Shown here: piece by piece, positions 61,263-64,000 of the stretch
Position numbering within the stretch: the first letter of the stretch is position 1
How the letters are laid out: every line of letters starts with the position of its first letter
Assembly (NCBI GenBank): GCA_049698695.1
Contig: JBAVYH010000062.1
Coordinates: 1 to 64,000, forward strand
Source of the DNA: Bog-375 sp049698695
Lineage (GTDB): Bacteria > Acidobacteriota > Terriglobia > Bryobacterales > Bryobacteraceae
Length of the DNA stretch: 64,000 nt
Direction: 5' to 3'
The notes under the pieces: model-generated
Database searches by the model: none
What the model saw: the letters and a program-made list of their open reading frames with translations, nothing else
What the model was told of the DNA's origin: nothing
Position numbers and translations under genes: made by a program

Positions 61263-62801
61263 ATGAAGACCAACGATCGACTCGAACCGAATATATTCGT
61301 CATCTTCGGTGGAGCGGGCGACCTGACCTGGCGGAAGCTGATGCCGGCCCTGTTTGACCTTTCCCAAAGCCATAGCATTCCGGCTCATTTCGCGATTATT
61401 GCGGTGGACCGCGTCGAACTCAGCGAGGACGCCCTGCGCAAGCGTCTGCATGAGGGAGTCAGGAAGTTCGCCCGCAGCGGGAAGGCCGCGGCCAAAGCCA
61501 AGGCATGGAACGAGTTCTCCAGGCATATTCGCTACTTGCATGGCGATTTCAAAGCCCACGCGACGTATACGGAACTCCGCCACCAGTGCGCAAGCCTGGA
61601 AAAGGAGTGGGGCGCCAAAGCCCAACGCATTTTCTACATGGCCACGCCGCCCTTCCTGTTTGGTGAAATCCCTCCGTTCCTGAACTATGCCGGCCTGGCG
61701 GCCGATCGGGAACGGTCGCGAATCGTCATCGAGAAACCGATCGGGCACGACCTGGAGTCGGCACAGGCGCTGAGCCGCACGCTTGCCAACGATTTTCAAG
61801 AGTCCCAAATCTTCCGCATCGACCATTACTTGGGCAAAGAGACTGTGCAGAATATCCTGGCGTTCCGTTTTGCTAATCCGCTGTTCGAGCCGATCTGGAA
61901 CCGGCGTTATGTGGACTACGTGACCATCACGGTCGCCGAAGAGGTGGGCGTGGAACATCGCGGCGGCTATTATGACGGGGCCGGTGCACTGCGCGACATG
62001 GTGCAGAATCATCTGTTGCAACTGCTCTGCCTGGTAGCCATGGAACCGATGGTCTCCTTCGATGCCGACGAGATTCGCAACAAGAAAGTGGACGTGCTGC
62101 ACGCGGTTCGGCCCATTCGGCTTGACGCGGTGCACGAGGTCACGGTTCGTGGGCAGTACGACAAGGGCTGGATCCGAGGTAAGAAGGTGCGCGCTTACCG
62201 CGAAGAAGACGGCGTACCGCCCGATTCACAGACGGAAACGTTTGCGGCGTTGCGGCTGTTCGTGGACAATTGGCGCTGGCAGGACGTGCCATTCTATCTT
62301 CGCACCGGCAAACGCCTCCCCCGTCAGGTTTCGGAAATCGCCATCCAGTTCCGTGCGGTTCCCCATCAGACATTTCCAAACGAGGCGACCATCGACTGGC
62401 AACCGTCGCGCCTGGTCATGTCGATCCAGCCCGACGAAGGCATCGTGCTACGCTTTCAAGCCAAGCGCCCAGGACCGACGATGATCTTGCAGCCGGTAGA
62501 CATGCAATTCAGCTATCGGAACAGCTTCGCCATACCATCGCCGGAGGCCTATGTGACTTTGCTCTGGGACGTGATCAACAATGATGCCACGTTGTTCATG
62601 CGTGCCGACCAGGTGGAGGCAGCATGGCGACTGTTGACGCCGGTCCTCGAAGCGTGGAGTACCAGCCCTCCCAATGATTTTCCGAATTACTCCGGTGGCA
62701 CTTGGGGCCCGGACTCGACGCAGGGCCTGCTGGTTCAACAGGGGCACAGTTGGCCGGCCCCCGTGGAATTGGCAGGACGCCCCAAACGAGAAAACTCATG
62801 A
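61263..62801 (+). CDS. zwf: Glucose-6-phosphate 1-dehydrogenase
   Basis: 512 aa from the ATG at 61263, nine bases after GGAGGG; a TTG at 61254 overlapping the gnd-like stop is the alternative. NADP-binding start VIFGGAGDLTWRKLMPAL (the usual Ser/Ala of GxSGDL is Ala), the substrate motif FRIDHYLGKETVQN with catalytic His, and RIVIEKPIG are seen. Makes 6-phosphogluconolactone and NADPH. The next step gene is broken, so it may now mainly supply NADPH. Confidence 0.95.
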   Translation: MKTNDRLEPNIFVIFGGAGDLTWRKLMPALFDLSQSHSIPAHFAIIAVDRVELSEDALRKRLHEGVRKFARSGKAAAKAKAWNEFSRHIRYLHGDFKAHATYTELRHQCASLEKEWGAKAQRIFYMATPPFLFGEIPPFLNYAGLAADRERSRIVIEKPIGHDLESAQALSRTLANDFQESQIFRIDHYLGKETVQNILAFRFANPLFEPIWNRRYVDYVTITVAEEVGVEHRGGYYDGAGALRDMVQNHLLQLLCLVAMEPMVSFDADEIRNKKVDVLHAVRPIRLDAVHEVTVRGQYDKGWIRGKKVRAYREEDGVPPDSQTETFAALRLFVDNWRWQDVPFYLRTGKRLPRQVSEIAIQFRAVPHQTFPNEATIDWQPSRLVMSIQPDEGIVLRFQAKRPGPTMILQPVDMQFSYRNSFAIPSPEAYVTLLWDVINNDATLFMRADQVEAAWRLLTPVLEAWSTSPPNDFPNYSGGTWGPDSTQGLLVQQGHSWPAPVELAGRPKRENS

Positions 62802-62924
62802 CCCGACAAAACGTTCCGTTAGGCGGGATTCTGGGAATCCCGATGATGGACCGCGATTGGGTCAGGTGATGACAGGCAGCCAAGTAGTCGGTTGCGAGAC
62901 GTTGGATTGATCAGGATTTGAGTT

Positions 62925-64000
62925 ATGGCCACCGCTAAGACAGTGCCGCTTTCGACTGGCCTCACGAGCGAGGAAGCCCGCCAGCGGCTCGAGAAGTTCG
63001 GTCCAAACGCAGTGCCCGACACGGCTCTGCATCCATTGCGCAGGGCGCTGACCAAGTTCTGGGCGCCGGTTCCGTGGATGCTGGAGGCCGCGACCGTGCT
63101 CGAAGTGGTGCTCGGTAAGTATGTCGAGGCGGGGATCATCGCGGGTCTCCTGGTCTTCAACGCTGCTCTTGGGTTCCTTCAGGAAGGGCGCGCTCAGGCG
63201 ACTCTCGCCGCCCTGAAGTCGCGGCTTGCGCTGAACGCCTCAGTCCGCCGCGATAATGCTTGGGCGACCGTGCCCGCTACCGGACTAGTGCCTGGAGACA
63301 TTGTGAAGCTATCGCTTGGCGCTGTGGTTGCCGCGGACGTGCGCCTGACCGAGGGATCGGTGCTGCTTGACCAGTCCATGCTCACAGGCGAATCAGTGCC
63401 CATCGAAGCAGGCGCTGGGTTCGAAACCTATGCGGGAGCCCTGGTGCGGCGCGGTGAGGCGGTCGCGGAGGTCACGGCGACCGGAGCGCGCACGAAGTTT
63501 GGACGCACCGCGGAGCTGGTTCGCACCGCGCATGTCGAAAGTTCTCAGCAGAAGGCCGTTCTGCGCGTGGTACGCAATCTCGCCATTTTCAATGGCATCC
63601 TCATCGTGATGTTGGTGGGATATTCCCACGCTCTCAAGCTGCCACTGGATGAGATCATTCCGTTGGTGCTCACGGCGGTTTTGGCGTCGATCCCGGTGGC
63701 GTTACCGGCCACCTTTACTCTCGCGGCAGCGCTAGGCGCAAAGGCTCTGGCCAAGCTGGGCGTCCTTCCAACCAGACTCTCCGCTGTGGACGAAGCGGCC
63801 AGTATCGACGTGCTTTGCTCGGATAAGACCGGCACGCTCACCCAAAACGAGCTTACAGTGACCGCCGTCCACGCCATGCCCGGCTTCGACGAATCGCACG
63901 TCTTAGGGCTGGCTGCTCTCGCGAGTTCGGACGGCGGGCAAGATCCGGTAGATGGAGCCATCCGGGCTGCCGCCGCAAAGCAAGCAGCCTCCGATCTACC
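62925..64000 (+). CDS. Second P-type H+-ATPase, N-terminal part cut by window edge
   Basis: 358 residues seen, from the ATG at 62925 (MATAKTVPLSTGLTSEEARQ). LTGESVPIEAGAG and SDKTGTLTQNEL are intact; helices 1-4 seen. It resembles the ATPase at 57432-60029 (FWAPVPWMLEAATVL against the other's FWGPIPWMIEVAVIL), but is a diverged paralogue. The end is beyond the window. Confidence 0.88.
   Translation, partial: MATAKTVPLSTGLTSEEARQRLEKFGPNAVPDTALHPLRRALTKFWAPVPWMLEAATVLEVVLGKYVEAGIIAGLLVFNAALGFLQEGRAQATLAALKSRLALNASVRRDNAWATVPATGLVPGDIVKLSLGAVVAADVRLTEGSVLLDQSMLTGESVPIEAGAGFETYAGALVRRGEAVAEVTATGARTKFGRTAELVRTAHVESSQQKAVLRVVRNLAIFNGILIVMLVGYSHALKLPLDEIIPLVLTAVLASIPVALPATFTLAAALGAKALAKLGVLPTRLSAVDEAASIDVLCSDKTGTLTQNELTVTAVHAMPGFDESHVLGLAALASSDGGQDPVDGAIRAAAAKQAASDL

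Noticed and set aside
15300..64000. Prophage
   Set aside because: No capsid, terminase, portal, tail or lysis genes; the only phage-like trace is the integrase remnant.

Overview
The window looks like a chromosome segment of a soil Acidobacteriota, probably a Bryobacterales/Solibacter-like bacterium. The reasons are high GC, a VWFA protein of the acidobacterial type, a Tat-dependent Gfo/Idh oxidoreductase, CheB/CheR/kinase fusions and many small secreted YxWxxG-like proteins. The taxonomic call is inference from gene content only; no 16S gene is present.

Left part (1-15.2 kb), ordinary chromosome: a transposase fragment at the edge, a secreted HExxH protein, a thioredoxin-like protein, a GT-C membrane glycosyltransferase, then a minus-strand sensory operon (42-aa membrane peptide, secreted protein, short SBP_bac_5-like binding protein, NtrY-like kinase, NtrC-like sigma54 activator) whose start and stop codons mostly overlap. 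An L,D-transpeptidase, a small secreted protein with a textbook sigma54 promoter, an epimerase, a Gfo/Idh oxidoreductase and a membrane protein follow. A tRNA-Ser(CGA) with encoded CCA lies at 15.2 kb, next to the C-terminal remnant of a tyrosine recombinase.

Right part (15.3-64 kb), an accessory-looking stress and metabolism region: OmpA/coiled-coil protein; a GT4-GH130 pair; DksA-like protein; zinc-dependent phospholipase-like protein; CheB/CheR/PAS kinase plus a second kinase; a sortase operon (LPSTA-anchored protein, VWFA protein, sortase, response regulator); CsbD, YflT-like, VIT, lmo0937, Thivi_2564, DUF3309-like, BON, DUF2934 and other small stress proteins; a STAS protein with a second sigma54 activator; YihY, PAP2, cytochrome c and an Nramp-like transporter.

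From 51.9 kb a tightly packed plus-strand operon encodes phosphoketolase, a small membrane protein, ManA, a eukaryotic-type phosphomannomutase, GH130, a P-type H+-ATPase, PPK2, a wrecked 6-phosphogluconate dehydrogenase, glucose-6-phosphate dehydrogenase and, at the edge, a second P-type ATPase. Read together: mannoside phosphorolysis to Man-1-P, conversion to Fru-6-P, cleavage to acetyl-phosphate, with polyphosphate and proton pumping as energy back-up.

The main unifying signal found by reading the intergenic DNA is a set of 20 sites of the form TGG-N9-TGC (one has CGC) on the coding strand upstream of 20 of these genes. They fit sigma54 -24/-12 promoters and suggest that most of the stress region is one sigma54 regulon, plausibly run by the NtrC-type protein at 38.7 kb.
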